Below, one piece after another: positions 8,886 through 17,417 of a stretch of 64,000 bases of DNA. Numbering within the stretch: position 1 is the first letter of the stretch; every line of letters begins with the position of its first letter. The stretch spans positions 1 through 64,000 of the forward strand of contig JAEYXX010000048.1 of the NCBI GenBank assembly GCA_023431055.1, given 5' to 3'. Made by a program: the position numbers and the translations under genes. The notes beneath the pieces were generated by a model that did no database searches, was not told where the DNA came from, and saw only the letters and a list, made by a program, of their open reading frames with translations. The DNA comes from Pseudomonadota bacterium (lineage in GTDB: Bacteria; Pseudomonadota; Gammaproteobacteria; Pseudomonadales; Pseudomonadaceae).

Positions 8886-9997
8886 GCGAGCGCGATCACT
8901 TCTTCATGGCGCGCGCCCTGCGGCTGGCGCGCAAAGGCCTTTACTCCACCCATCCGAATCCGCGTGTCGGCTGCGTCATCGTGCGTGATGGCGAGATCGT
9001 CGGCGAGGGCTGGCATGCCCGTGCCGGCGAGCCGCATGCCGAGGTGCATGCCCTGCGCCAGGCTGGCGAGCGCGCGCGCGGTGCCACCGCCTACGTCACC
9101 CTGGAACCCTGCAGTCACCACGGGCGTACGCCGCCCTGCGCCGATGCGCTGGTCGCTGCCGGGGTCGGCCGGGTGGTCGCGGCGATGCAGGATCCCAACC
9201 CGCAGGTTGCCGGGCGTGGCCTGTTGCGCTTGGCCAACGCCGGGATCGAAGTGCTGTCCGGCGTGCTGGAGGCCGAGGCGCGGGCGCTCAACGTCGGCTT
9301 CATCAAACGCATGGAAAGCGGCCTGCCGTTCGTGCGGGTCAAATCGGCGATGAGCCTGGATGGCCGCACGGCCATGGCCAGCGGCGAGAGCCAGTGGATC
9401 ACCGGCCCGGCGGCTCGCGCCGAGGTGCAGCGGTTGCGCGCGCAGTCCAGCGTGGTGCTCAGTGGCGCCGACACCGTGCTGGCCGACGACGCCCGGTTGA
9501 CCGTGCGTCCCGACGAGCTGGGGCTGGGTGTCGAGGCCACCTTCATGGCGGCCTCGCGGCCGCCGCTGCGGGTGCTGATCGACGGTCGGTTGCGAGTGCC
9601 GCTGAGCAAGGCGTTCTTCCAGGTCGGACCGGCACTGGTGGCGACCTGCGCTGCGGCGGCTGCGCGTGATCGCTATCTGGCCGATGGCCACGAGCTGCTC
9701 GCCGTGCCGGGTAGCAATGGTCACGTCGACCTGCGCAAGCTGCTGCAGGAGCTGGCCGGGCGTGGCGTCAATGAAGTGCTGGTGGAGGCCGGGCCGCGCC
9801 TGGCGGGCGCCTTCGCCCGTGCCGGGTTGGTGGACGAGTACCGCATCTTCGTTGCGCCCAAGCTGCTGGGCTCCCATGCGCGACCACTGTTCGAGCTGCC
9901 GCTCAACCGCATGGCCGAAGCGCCGGAATTGCAGATTCTCGATATTCGTGCCGTCGGCGACGACTGGCAGATCACCGCGGTGCCCAAGGCGCGCTAG
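8882..9997 (+). CDS. ribD: Bifunctional riboflavin deaminase/reductase RibD
   Basis: 371 residues carrying out two riboflavin steps: deamination of the pyrimidine intermediate, then NADPH reduction of the ribosyl side chain. The N-terminal deaminase has the zinc site PHAEVHAL (His52, Glu54) and Cys77/Cys86 in [12 protein letters not shown]. The C-terminal reductase domain begins near residue 150 ([13 protein letters not shown]) and contains [13 protein letters not shown]. The start codon overlaps the nrdR stop (ATGA). The FMN riboswitch comes after this gene, so ribD itself is not under that switch. Confidence 0.97.
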   Translation: MSERDHFFMARALRLARKGLYSTHPNPRVGCVIVRDGEIVGEGWHARAGEPHAEVHALRQAGERARGATAYVTLEPCSHHGRTPPCADALVAAGVGRVVAAMQDPNPQVAGRGLLRLANAGIEVLSGVLEAEARALNVGFIKRMESGLPFVRVKSAMSLDGRTAMASGESQWITGPAARAEVQRLRAQSSVVLSGADTVLADDARLTVRPDELGLGVEATFMAASRPPLRVLIDGRLRVPLSKAFFQVGPALVATCAAAAARDRYLADGHELLAVPGSNGHVDLRKLLQELAGRGVNEVLVEAGPRLAGAFARAGLVDEYRIFVAPKLLGSHARPLFELPLNRMAEAPELQILDIRAVGDDWQITAVPKAR

Positions 9998-10066
9998 CAC
10001 TCGAACCATGCGTTGCGCCAGCAAATGTGGTAAAACGCCACGCGGCCATTTGCATATGGCCGCAAC

Positions 10067-10216
10067 GTTCTCAGGGCGGGGTGTAATTCCCCACCGGCGG
10101 TAATGGTTCGCAGAACCTAGCCCGCGAGCGCTCGTCATGGCATCTGCCGGGCGAGGTCCAGCAGACCCGGTGCGATTCCGGGGCCGACGGTATAGTCCGG
10201 ATAAAGAGAGAGCGGG
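10067..10216 (+). promoter_or_regulatory. FMN riboswitch (RFN element)
   Basis: The conserved RFN blocks are present in order: TCAGGGCGGGGTGTAATTCC, CCACCGGCGGTAAT, AGCCCGCGAGCG, then CAGCAGACCCGGTG, GATTCCGGGGCCGACGG and TATAGTCCGGATAAAGAGAG. These are the core loops that bind FMN. It lies ~130 bases before ribE, so high FMN should shut down ribE and the genes read with it. The expression platform probably lies between 10217 and 10342, where hairpin-forming sequence surrounds a small ORF. Confidence 0.97.
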
Positions 10217-10271
10217 ATTCCCTCCTTGGGCGCTTTTTCGCGTCCGTGAAATCCCTATCGATCGGCATTGC

Positions 10272-10292
10272 CCTGTTTTTGATCAAAACAGG
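10272..10292 (+). promoter_or_regulatory. Candidate expression-platform hairpin of the FMN riboswitch
   Basis: CCTGTTTT pairs with AAAACAGG across a TGATC loop, 8 bp. The right arm overlaps the AGGAG Shine-Dalgarno sequence (10290-10293) of the small ORF starting at 10302. The hairpin could therefore hide that ribosome-binding site. There is no T-run after it, so translational control is more likely than termination. Confidence 0.5.
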
Positions 10293-10301
10293 AGTTCGTC
10301 C

Positions 10302-10358
10302 ATGCTGTTCAGCAATATCCTCAACATGAAACCGGAGGGCATATGTTCACCGGCATAA
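10302..10358 (+). CDS. 18-codon leader ORF overlapping the ribE start
   Basis: ATG at 10302 behind AGGAG (spacing ~8 bases) opens [18 protein letters not shown] and stops at TAA 10356-10358. It overlaps the first 16 bases of ribE in another frame. The ribE Shine-Dalgarno sequence (GGAGG, 10334-10338) lies inside this ORF. Translation of the leader could thus open or block ribE initiation. It has no recognisable family and may be only a chance ORF; its place inside the riboswitch platform makes it worth noting. Confidence 0.4.
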   Translation: MLFSNILNMKPEGICSPA

Positions 10359-11005
10359 TCGAAGCCATCGGCAGTATCCGCGCCATGACGCCCAAGGGTG
10401 GCGACGTGCGCGTTTATGTGGCTACCGGCAAGCTCGACCTGGGCGACGTCAAGCTCGGCGACAGCATCGCCGTCAACGGCATCTGCCTGACCGCCGTGGA
10501 ATTGCCCGGCGACGGCTTCTGGGCCGACGTCAGCCGCGAGACGCTGGCGCGTACCGCCTTCGTCGATCTCAAGCCCGGCAGTGCCGTGAATCTGGAGAAG
10601 GCCCTGACGCCCACCAGCCGCCTAGGCGGGCACCTCGTCAGCGGCCATGTCGATGGCGTCGGTGAGATCGTCTCGCGCGCCGATAACGCCCGCGCCGTGC
10701 AGTTCAAGGTGCGCGCCCCGCGCGAATTGGCCAAGTACATCGCGCACAAGGGTTCGATCACCGTCGACGGCACCAGCCTGACCGTCAACGCGGTCGATGG
10801 CGCCGAGTTCGAACTGACCATCGTCCCGCACACCCTGGCCGAGACCATCATGGTCGACTACCAGGCCGGGCGTAAGGTCAACCTCGAGGTCGACCTGCTG
10901 GCACGTTACCTGGAGCGCCTGCTGCTCGGTGACAAGGCTGCAGAACCCAAGGCCTCGGGCCTGACCGAAAGCTTTCTTGCCGAACACGGCTACCTGAAGA
11001 ATTGA
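10343..11005 (+). CDS. ribE: Riboflavin synthase alpha chain
   Basis: 220 residues. This cytoplasmic enzyme dismutates two 6,7-dimethyl-8-ribityllumazine molecules to riboflavin. It begins with the hallmark [10 protein letters not shown], and two tandem lumazine-binding beta-barrel repeats cover residues 1-~97 and ~98-~195. The second repeat opens near [12 protein letters not shown]. The ribosome-binding site GGAGG sits 4 bases upstream of ATG 10343. It is the first gene after the FMN riboswitch and is followed at 11 bases by ribBX. Confidence 0.97.
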   Translation: MFTGIIEAIGSIRAMTPKGGDVRVYVATGKLDLGDVKLGDSIAVNGICLTAVELPGDGFWADVSRETLARTAFVDLKPGSAVNLEKALTPTSRLGGHLVSGHVDGVGEIVSRADNARAVQFKVRAPRELAKYIAHKGSITVDGTSLTVNAVDGAEFELTIVPHTLAETIMVDYQAGRKVNLEVDLLARYLERLLLGDKAAEPKASGLTESFLAEHGYLKN

Positions 11006-11016
11006 GGAGACGCCCG

Positions 11017-12096
11017 ATGGCGCTCAATACCGCTGAAGAACTGATCGAAGACATCCGCGCCGGCAAGATGGTCATCCTCATGGATGACGAGGATCGCGAG
11101 AACGAGGGCGACATCATCATCGCCTCCGAATGCGTCACCGCCGAGCACATCAACTTCATGGCCCGTTTCGCCCGTGGCCTGATCTGCATGCCGATGACCC
11201 GCGAACGCTGCGAACTGCTCAAGCTGCCGCTGATGGCGCCGCGCAACGGCTCCGGTTTCGGCACCAAGTTCACTGTCTCCATCGAGGCGGCCGAGGGCGT
11301 GACCACCGGTATCTCCGCCGCCGACCGCGCCCGCACCGTGCAGGCTGCGGTGGCGCGCAATGCCGTGGCCGAGGATATCGTCAGCCCGGGGCATATCTTT
11401 CCGCTGATGGCTCAGCCCGGTGGTGTGCTGGCGCGTGCCGGCCATACCGAAGCGGCCTGCGATCTGGCGCGTATGGCCGGCTTCGAGCCGAGCGGGGTGA
11501 TCTGCGAGATCATGAACGACGACGGCACCATGGCGCGTCGGCCGGAGCTGGAAAAGTTCGCTGAAGAGCACAACCTCAAGATCGGCACCATCGCCGATCT
11601 TATCCACTACCGCCTGATCCACGAGCGCACCGTCGAGCGTATCAGCGAGCAGCCGCTGGACACCGAGCTGGGCCAGTTCAATCTGGTGACCTATCGCGAT
11701 GGTGTGGAGAACACCGCGCACATGGCGCTGACCCTGGGCACCATCTGCGCCGAGGAACCGACCCTGGTGCGCGTGCACAATATGGATCCGCTGCGCGACC
11801 TCTTCCTGGTCAACCAGCCGGGCCGCTGGAGCATGCGTGCGGCGATGGCGGAAGTGGCCAAGGCAGGCAGTGGCGTGGTGCTGCTGCTGGGCAACCCGCT
11901 GACCGGGCCGGAGTTGCTGGCGCTGATCAGCCGCCAGCAGCCGGCCAATCCGGCGACCTACAGCACAGTGGGCGCCGGCTCGCAGATTCTGCGCGACCTT
12001 GGTGTGCGCAAGATGCGCCTGATGAGCTCGCCGATGAAGTTCAACGCGATATCCGGCTTCGACCTCGAAGTTGTAGAATACCTGCCGGCTGACTAA
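11017..12096 (+). CDS. ribBA: DHBP synthase fused to a degenerate GTP cyclohydrolase II domain (RibBX)
   Basis: 359 residues from the ATG at 11017, which has GAGGAG upstream; the frame from 11002 is rejected. The N-terminal half (1-~205) is 3,4-dihydroxy-2-butanone-4-phosphate synthase, with [16 protein letters not shown] and [14 protein letters not shown]. The C-terminal half resembles GTP cyclohydrolase II. However, the zinc-binding Cys cluster seen in the stand-alone RibA at 16386 ([14 protein letters not shown]) is replaced by [15 protein letters not shown] without any Cys. This domain should lack cyclohydrolase activity. The same variant has been called RibBX in proteobacteria. The true RibA is encoded 4 kb downstream. 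Confidence 0.93.
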   Translation: MALNTAEELIEDIRAGKMVILMDDEDRENEGDIIIASECVTAEHINFMARFARGLICMPMTRERCELLKLPLMAPRNGSGFGTKFTVSIEAAEGVTTGISAADRARTVQAAVARNAVAEDIVSPGHIFPLMAQPGGVLARAGHTEAACDLARMAGFEPSGVICEIMNDDGTMARRPELEKFAEEHNLKIGTIADLIHYRLIHERTVERISEQPLDTELGQFNLVTYRDGVENTAHMALTLGTICAEEPTLVRVHNMDPLRDLFLVNQPGRWSMRAAMAEVAKAGSGVVLLLGNPLTGPELLALISRQQPANPATYSTVGAGSQILRDLGVRKMRLMSSPMKFNAISGFDLEVVEYLPAD

Positions 12097-12121
12097 CAGG
12101 CGGCTCGAAGAGCCGCATCTG

Positions 12122-12289
12122 ATGACCCTCTCCCGCTTGCGGGAGACGACTGCATGGATGCAGGAGGTAGGGCGACGCAGGATGCCAAAGTCGAGGGTGC
12201 CCGGAGGGCGGGAGAGGGACTTTTGGCCAACGCCTAACCCTCTCCCTACGCGGGCCGCCCCGCCTCTCTCCCATAAATGGGAGAGGGAG
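12122..12289. repeat. CCCTCTCCC-type intergenic repeats
   Basis: Two palindromic units: CCCTCTCCCGCTTGCGGGAG with a mirrored CGGGAGAGGG near 12216, and AACCCTCTCCCTACGCGGG with CCCATAAATGGGAGAGGG. They fill the ribBX-ribH gap. No ORF with coding character is present. Confidence 0.6.
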
Positions 12290-12297
12290 CTAAAGCA

Positions 12298-12358
12298 CGT
12301 AGCCCGGATGAAATCCGGGGAGATCGGCACACTGGCCCCGGATTGCATCCGGGCTACG
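12298..12358. repeat. REP palindrome, GTAGCCCGGAT family
   Basis: CGTAGCCCGGATGAAATCCGGGG and CCCCGGATTGCATCCGGGCTACG form a nearly perfect 23-bp inverted repeat with a 15-base loop. It is a well-known gammaproteobacterial repeat type, placed ~65 bases upstream of ribH inside the rib operon. It may affect mRNA stability or processing. Confidence 0.85.
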
Positions 12359-12425
12359 CTGACAAAACGAATTTTATTTTCGGAGCGCAAGGCGCTCCGG
12401 CTCTTTAACCCATGTGAGACCCGTC

Positions 12426-12902
12426 ATGACCCTGAAGACCATCGAAGGTACCTTCATCGCCCCGAAGGGCAAATACGCCCTGGTGGTAGGCCGTTTCAAC
12501 AGCTTCGTCGTCGAGAGCCTGGTCAGCGGCGCCATCGACGCCCTGGTTCGCCACGGCGTGAGCGAGAGCGACATCACCATCATCCGTGCTCCGGGTGCTT
12601 TCGAGATTCCGCTGGTGACCCAGAAGGTCGCTCAGCGTGGTGAGTTTGCCGCGATCATCGCCCTGGGCGCGGTCATTCGTGGCGGCACCCCGCACTTCGA
12701 ATACGTAGCGGGCGAGTGCACCAAGGGTCTGGCCCAGGTGTCCATGGAATACGGCGTGCCGGTCGCCTTCGGCGTGCTGACCGTCGACTCCATCGAACAA
12801 GCCATTGAACGTTCCGGCACCAAGGCGGGTAACAAGGGTGCCGAAGCTGCGCTGTCTGCCCTGGAAATGGTCAGCCTGCTGGCGCAGTTGGAGGCCAAGT
12901 GA
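12426..12902 (+). CDS. ribH: 6,7-dimethyl-8-ribityllumazine synthase
   Basis: 158 residues from ATG 12426 ([10 protein letters not shown]); the frame from 12414 adds four residues without support. It condenses the RibBX product with the RibD product to give lumazine. Motifs include [29 protein letters not shown] and [17 protein letters not shown] with the catalytic His in the last. It forms icosahedral or decameric shells in relatives. The stop overlaps the nusB GTG start. Confidence 0.97.
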   Translation: MTLKTIEGTFIAPKGKYALVVGRFNSFVVESLVSGAIDALVRHGVSESDITIIRAPGAFEIPLVTQKVAQRGEFAAIIALGAVIRGGTPHFEYVAGECTKGLAQVSMEYGVPVAFGVLTVDSIEQAIERSGTKAGNKGAEAALSALEMVSLLAQLEAK

Positions 12903-13378
12903 GCAACTCCGGTAACGGCCAGCCGGCCAAGAAGGGCCCCAGCGGCAAGATACTCGCGCGCCGCGAAGCCCGTACCCTGGCCATGCAGGCCCTGTACTCC
13001 TGGCACATCGCCGGCCAGCCGCTGAACGAGATCGAAGCGCAGTTTCGTGTCGACAACGACTTCAGCAAGGTCGATGGCGCCTACTTCCATGAAATCCTGC
13101 ATGGCGTGCCACGGCAGAAGACCGAGCTCGACGGCGCTTTCGCCCCGCTGCTCGATCGCCCGCTGGAAGAGATCGATCCGGTCGAGCTGGCCATCCTGCG
13201 CCTGTCCACCTACGAGCTGAAGAACCGCGTCGACGTCCCCTACAAGGTGGTGATCAACGAAGGTATCGAGCTGGCCAAGGTGTTCGGTGCCACTGACGGG
13301 CACAAGTTCGTCAACGGCATTCTCGACAAGCTCGCGCCCAAGCTGCGTGCCGCCGAAGTCAACGCCAACAAGCGGTGA
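12899..13378 (+). CDS. nusB: Transcription antitermination factor NusB
   Basis: 159 residues, starting with GTG at 12899 behind GGAGG and overlapping ribH by 4 bases. An all-helical RNA-binding protein that with NusE binds boxA of rRNA operons. [20 protein letters not shown] and the C-terminal [22 protein letters not shown] regions are diagnostic. The N-terminus has a basic, low-complexity lead (about 20 residues) typical of Pseudomonas NusB. It is linked to ribH and thiL as in most gammaproteobacteria. Confidence 0.96.
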   Translation: MSNSGNGQPAKKGPSGKILARREARTLAMQALYSWHIAGQPLNEIEAQFRVDNDFSKVDGAYFHEILHGVPRQKTELDGAFAPLLDRPLEEIDPVELAILRLSTYELKNRVDVPYKVVINEGIELAKVFGATDGHKFVNGILDKLAPKLRAAEVNANKR

Positions 13379-14328
13379 ATGAGTTCGAGCTGATCCGCCG
13401 CTATTTCGCCGCCGCCCGTTGCGCGCAGGGCGGCGACGGGGTGGTTCTCGGTATTGGCGATGACTGCGCGTTGCTGGCGTTGCCTGTCGGTGAACAGCTG
13501 GCGGTTTCCACCGACACCCTGGTCGCCGGGGTGCATTTCCCCGAAGCCTGCGATGCCTTTCTCCTCGGTCAGCGCGCGCTGGCCGTTTCCGCCAGTGATC
13601 TGGCTGCCATGGGCGCGACGCCCTTGGCCTTTACCCTTGCCCTGACCCTACCGAGCGCCAGTGAAACCTGGCTGGCCGAGTTCGCGCGCGGCCTGCAGAC
13701 GATGGCGCAGAGCTGTTCGCTGGCGCTGGTCGGTGGTGATACCACGCGCGGTCCGCTGAGCCTGACGCTGACCGTGTTCGGCCGGGTGCCGAATGGGCAG
13801 GCGCTGCTGCGCAGCGGCGCGCAAGTGGGCGATCTGCTCTGCGTTGGCGGCGAGCTGGGCGATGCCGCGGGCGCGCTGCCGCTGGTGCTGGGGCAGCGCG
13901 AAGCGGCGGCGGATATCAGTGAAGCTCTGCTGGCGCGCTACTGGTCGCCGCAGCCGCAGCTGGCTCTGGGGCAGGCCTTGCGCGGGCGGGCCACGGCCGC
14001 GCTGGATATTTCCGACGGACTGCTGGCCGACTGCGGGCATATAGCCAAGGCTTCACAGGTCGCCCTTAAAATCGAGCTGGAGCAAGTGCCGCTGTCTGCT
14101 GCACTGCGCGCCTTCGTTGGCGAGGAGCGGTCGCGAACCTGCGCGCTGGGTGGTGGCGACGACTATCGTCTGGCCTTTACCCTGCCGCCAGCCCTGCTCG
14201 CGCAGTTGCAAGCCGATTGGCCCGAAGTGAGGGTTATTGGCCGCGTGCAGGCCGGCTCTGGAGTAGAGTTGCTGGATGGTGCTGGCCGGCCTATCGAACC
14301 GCCAATTGGCGGCTACCAACATTTCTGA
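13375..14328 (+). CDS. thiL: Thiamine-monophosphate kinase
   Basis: 317 residues, GTG start overlapping the nusB stop (GTGA). ATP-dependent phosphorylation of thiamine monophosphate to thiamine diphosphate. PurM/AIR-synthase-like fold. The N-terminal GIGDDCALL carries the metal-binding Asp pair, [12 protein letters not shown] the next acidic site, and [10 protein letters not shown] and [15 protein letters not shown] complete the active site. Cofactor supply for Dxs (20760) depends on this enzyme, a functional link within the window. Confidence 0.95.
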   Translation: MNEFELIRRYFAAARCAQGGDGVVLGIGDDCALLALPVGEQLAVSTDTLVAGVHFPEACDAFLLGQRALAVSASDLAAMGATPLAFTLALTLPSASETWLAEFARGLQTMAQSCSLALVGGDTTRGPLSLTLTVFGRVPNGQALLRSGAQVGDLLCVGGELGDAAGALPLVLGQREAAADISEALLARYWSPQPQLALGQALRGRATAALDISDGLLADCGHIAKASQVALKIELEQVPLSAALRAFVGEERSRTCALGGGDDYRLAFTLPPALLAQLQADWPEVRVIGRVQAGSGVELLDGAGRPIEPPIGGYQHF

Positions 14329-14343
14329 CAGGACGGAGTGCGC

Positions 14344-14871
14344 GTGACCGATCACCCCAACCAGGTTCCCGCCGAATACGTGCCGCCCTCGGTGTGGCGC
14401 AACCCCTGGCATTTCATCGCCTTCGGTTTCGGCTCCGGCACGTTGCCCAAGGCGCCGGGCACCTGGGGCTCGCTGGTGGCGCTGCCGTTCGTGCCGCTGT
14501 GGCAGATGCTGCCGGACTGGGGCTACTGGCTGATGCTCGGGGTGACCATGCTGTTCGGCTTCTGGCTGTGCGGCAAGGTGGCCGACGACCTGCGCGTGCA
14601 TGACCACGAAGGCATCGTCTGGGACGAGATGGTCGGCATGTGGATCACCCTGTGGCTGGTGCCCGAGGGCTGGGTCTGGTTGCTGCTAGGCTTTCTGATG
14701 TTTCGTCTGTTCGACATCGTCAAACCCTGGCCGATCCGCTGGATCGACCGGCACGTGCATGGGGGTGTCGGCATCATGCTCGACGATATCATCGCCGGGG
14801 TCTTCGCCTGGCTGGCCATGCAGGGGCTGGTCTGGGGCTGGGACCATTATGCGGCGGTGTTGGGCTTCTAG
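14344..14871 (+). CDS. pgpA: Phosphatidylglycerophosphatase A
   Basis: 175 residues using the GTG at 14344 (MTDHPNQV); a GTG two codons earlier at 14338 is also possible. Inner-membrane lipid phosphatase that makes phosphatidylglycerol. Conserved stretches are GFGSGTLPKAPGTWGSL, the acidic motif ADDLRVHDHEGIVWDEMVG and RLFDIVKPWPI. Helices lie near residues 35-65 and 95-125. It closes the nusB-thiL-pgpA set. Confidence 0.94.
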   Translation: MTDHPNQVPAEYVPPSVWRNPWHFIAFGFGSGTLPKAPGTWGSLVALPFVPLWQMLPDWGYWLMLGVTMLFGFWLCGKVADDLRVHDHEGIVWDEMVGMWITLWLVPEGWVWLLLGFLMFRLFDIVKPWPIRWIDRHVHGGVGIMLDDIIAGVFAWLAMQGLVWGWDHYAAVLGF

Positions 14872-14884
14872 AGAGGCAATGGCG

Positions 14885-15613
14885 ATGGTGGGGATGCTGC
14901 TGGCTCTGCTGTTGAGTGTGTTCGCGATGCCAGCGGCGCATGCCGATACGCAGTTACCGAGCGAAATACATATCGCCAGTGAGGCTTGGGAAGGTCACAC
15001 CAACGCCGACGGTACTGGGATGGGCTGGGACATCCTGCGCGAGGTATTCGAGCCGGCCGGAGTTGCCCTGCGCATCCTGAGCGTTCCCTATACCCGCGCG
15101 GTAGGCCTCACGCAGCGTGGCAGTGTCGATGCCTGGGTAGGCTCCTACCGCGACGAGGTCGACGAGCGCGTGCATTATCCGCGCTGGCACTACGACGTCG
15201 AGCGGATTGGTGCGCTCGGCCTCAAGGGCAGGCCAGCGCCGACGCTTGAAGGACTCGGCGAGCTGCGCCTGATATGGCTGCGTGGCTACGAGTATCAGCG
15301 TTACCTGCCGAATGTGCAGCATTACCGGGAAGTTCGCCGGCATAGCGGTATTCTTGGCATGCTCGACCTTGGTCATGCGGATTTCTATATCGACGCTCGC
15401 GTGGAAATAGAGGCGCTACTGACTGACGTTGCGCAGCCTGATCGTTATCAATTGACCGATCTGACCACGCTGCCGCTCTATCTCGGCTTTGCCGATAACC
15501 CCAAAGGGCGCGCTCTGGCTGAGCTCTTCGACCGCCGTATGACGCAATTGGTGGAGGCAGGAACGCTCAAGCCGATTTTCGCGCGCTGGCAGCAACCCTA
15601 TCCCTTCGACTGA
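14885..15613 (+). CDS. Periplasmic solute-binding protein, family 3-like
   Basis: 242 residues from ATG 14885, chosen over the ATG at 14879 because AGAGG at 14872-14876 is only 2 bases from the latter. The signal peptide is MVGMLLALLLSVFAMPAAHA. The mature protein has an SBP_bac_3-type layout (GWDILREVFEPAGV, WVGSYRDEVDERVHYP, HADFYIDARVEIE). There are no ABC partners nearby, so it may be an orphan sensor or binding protein; the ligand is unknown. Confidence 0.75.
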   Translation: MVGMLLALLLSVFAMPAAHADTQLPSEIHIASEAWEGHTNADGTGMGWDILREVFEPAGVALRILSVPYTRAVGLTQRGSVDAWVGSYRDEVDERVHYPRWHYDVERIGALGLKGRPAPTLEGLGELRLIWLRGYEYQRYLPNVQHYREVRRHSGILGMLDLGHADFYIDARVEIEALLTDVAQPDRYQLTDLTTLPLYLGFADNPKGRALAELFDRRMTQLVEAGTLKPIFARWQQPYPFD

Positions 15614-15630
15614 GCCGGAGTCCCTCATTC

Positions 15631-16275
15631 ATGCAGCTTCGTCACTGTCTCGCCGCGCTGGTGCTGGTTTACGCGAGTTTTTCCTGGGCGGCCTCTCAGG
15701 TTCAGGTGGTTGGCCTGTTCCCGGGGGCGGCGGTGCTCAATGTCGACGGTCAGCGCAAGTTGGTCCGCGTCGGCGACACCGGCCCCGGTGGCGTGCAGGT
15801 GGTCAGCGTCGACAAGCAGGGTGCGGTGCTGCGGGTCGATGGTGTCGAGCGCGCCTATCCCATGAGTCGCGAATACAGTGCCGGTTTCGCCGAACCGGTG
15901 AAAAAGCGTCTGAGCATTGCCAAGGGCATTGGCGGCCACTATTGGGTAGCCGGCTCGGTGAATGGTCAGACAGTGCAGTTCCTGGTCGACACCGGAGCCA
16001 CGTCAGTGGCGCTCAACGACGCTCACGCCAAGCGTCTGGGCATCGATTATCGGGTCAGTGGCCGGCCTCTGCAGGTCAACACCGCCAGTGGCGTGACCCG
16101 CGGCTGGCGCGTGATGCTTGACCGGGTCAAGGTCGGCGATCTGGAAGTGCTGGGCGTCGAGGCCGTAGTGTTGGAAGGTGGCGCGCCACACGAAGCCTTG
16201 CTCGGCATGAGCTTCATGAGTCGCGTGGGCTGGCGCGAGGAGCAGGGGATGCTGGTGCTGGAATCCAAGCTGTGA
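15631..16275 (+). CDS. Retropepsin-like aspartic protease (clan AA, TIGR02281-like)
   Basis: 214 residues with a signal peptide (about residues 1-21, ending near FSWAASQ). The N-terminal half is a small beta-domain. The C-terminal half holds the aspartic protease motif FLVDTGATSVALN with the catalytic Asp at 120, and a late hydrophobic-hydrophobic-Gly element in ALLGMSFMSRV. Single-domain proteins of this kind dimerise to form the active site. It is probably periplasmic. A similar gene lies at this place near ribA in P. aeruginosa; the substrate is unknown. Confidence 0.8.
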   Translation: MQLRHCLAALVLVYASFSWAASQVQVVGLFPGAAVLNVDGQRKLVRVGDTGPGGVQVVSVDKQGAVLRVDGVERAYPMSREYSAGFAEPVKKRLSIAKGIGGHYWVAGSVNGQTVQFLVDTGATSVALNDAHAKRLGIDYRVSGRPLQVNTASGVTRGWRVMLDRVKVGDLEVLGVEAVVLEGGAPHEALLGMSFMSRVGWREEQGMLVLESKL

Positions 16276-16318
16276 GGCTGGATTGACGGTTTCGATACTG
16301 ATGATCGGCAATTCTGTC

Positions 16319-16348
16319 TGACCTAGCGGCTGGGCCTGCTGATACAAT
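16319..16348 (+). promoter_or_regulatory. Possible sigma-70 promoter for ribA
   Basis: A good -10 box TACAAT (16343-16348) lies 37 bases before the ribA GTG. A weak -35 (CTGACC, about 16319) sits at 18-base spacing. The -10 is convincing; the -35 is poor. Confidence 0.4.
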
Positions 16349-16385
16349 GCCGCCCCTGTTTCGTACTCATTGCTAGGAGTATCCG

Positions 16386-17006
16386 GTGTCCGTCGTGTTC
16401 GTCGCCGCCTCCCAACTGCCCACGCCCTTCGGTGTGTTCACCATGCACGGTTTTCTCGATGAGGCTACCGGCAAGGAACACGTCGCCCTGACCTTCGGCA
16501 ATGTCGCCGACGGTGCTCCGGTGCTTGGCCGTCTGCATTCCGAATGCCTGACCGGCGACGCCCTGTTCAGCCTGCGTTGCGACTGTGGCGCCCAGCTGCA
16601 GGCGGCGCTGCAGGCCATCGCCAATGAGGGTCGCGGCGTGTTGCTGTATCTGCGTCAGGAAGGCCGTGGCATCGGCCTGCTGAATAAGATCCGCGCCTAT
16701 GAACTGCAGGACGGCGGTGCCGACACCGTGGAGGCCAACGAGCGCCTGGGCTTCGGCGCCGATATGCGCGACTACGCCATCTGCCTGCCGATGCTCGAGC
16801 ACCTCGGCATCAAGAGCCTCAAGCTGATGACCAACAACCCGCGCAAGGTCAGGGCGCTGGGTGAGATGGGTATCGCCGTGGACCATCGCGTGCCGCTGCA
16901 GATCGCGCACAACCCGTACAACAAGCGTTACCTCGCCACCAAGGCCGGCAAGCTCGGCCATATGTTGGGCAACCAGCATCAGGGCGAGGCTGAGGAAAGC
17001 CTGTGA
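16386..17006 (+). CDS. ribA: GTP cyclohydrolase II
   Basis: 206 residues, GTG start behind AGGAG. It opens the GTP imidazole ring in the first step of riboflavin synthesis. The zinc ligands Cys54, Cys65 and Cys67 sit in [15 protein letters not shown], and RQEGRGIGL and MTNNPRKV are the usual GTP-site motifs. This stand-alone enzyme makes up for the degenerate domain of RibBX. It has its own promoter and no FMN riboswitch is visible before it. Confidence 0.97.
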   Translation: MSVVFVAASQLPTPFGVFTMHGFLDEATGKEHVALTFGNVADGAPVLGRLHSECLTGDALFSLRCDCGAQLQAALQAIANEGRGVLLYLRQEGRGIGLLNKIRAYELQDGGADTVEANERLGFGADMRDYAICLPMLEHLGIKSLKLMTNNPRKVRALGEMGIAVDHRVPLQIAHNPYNKRYLATKAGKLGHMLGNQHQGEAEESL

Positions 17007-17416
17007 CCCGAGGCCAGGTGAAGCGCCGCTTGGCGTTGGCCTGGTGGCGTCAGCTGGGTGTGGCGCTGGCGCCCTTGTTGGTCTTCAACCTGCTGTTCGG
17101 CGGCGGCGGGACCACGGTGCTGACCATGCCGCTGTTTATCGCCGGCCTGGCATCGATGTTCGTCAGCCTGCCGCTGTTTTCCGCCTACAAACGTGCCCTG
17201 ATCGCGACTGAAAAGGCCCTCGACAGCGATGCCGAGCCCGCGGCCTGGCTGGAGCTGGATCGCGTGCGTCTGCGCGCGCTGCTTGGCGCCGCGTTGCCGG
17301 CCTGGATCGCTGCACTGGCGGTGCTGGCTGGTCTGGAGGCGATCCCGCTGGTGTTGCTCGCACTGTCGTCCATCGTGCTGCATAGCCTGTATCGCATTCC
17401 CCGCCAACTCGGCTGA
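17003..17416 (+). CDS. Small inner-membrane protein
   Basis: 137 residues starting at GTG 17003, overlapping the ribA stop. Four predicted membrane helices lie at about residues 18-37, 40-58, 95-112 and 115-130, with an acidic cytoplasmic stretch between helices 2 and 3. No known domain is recognised. A membrane protein of this size sits between ribA and the B12-binding protein in P. aeruginosa as well. No function can be given. Confidence 0.75.
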   Translation: MTRGQVKRRLALAWWRQLGVALAPLLVFNLLFGGGGTTVLTMPLFIAGLASMFVSLPLFSAYKRALIATEKALDSDAEPAAWLELDRVRLRALLGAALPAWIAALAVLAGLEAIPLVLLALSSIVLHSLYRIPRQLG

Positions 17417-17417
17417 C

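Noticed and set aside
10990-12390. 466-codon minus-strand open frame
   Set aside because: Shadow of ribBX extended through repeats; no motifs.
12122-12643. 173-codon plus-strand frame over the ribBX-ribH gap
   Set aside because: Built from the intergenic palindromes and an out-of-frame part of ribH.
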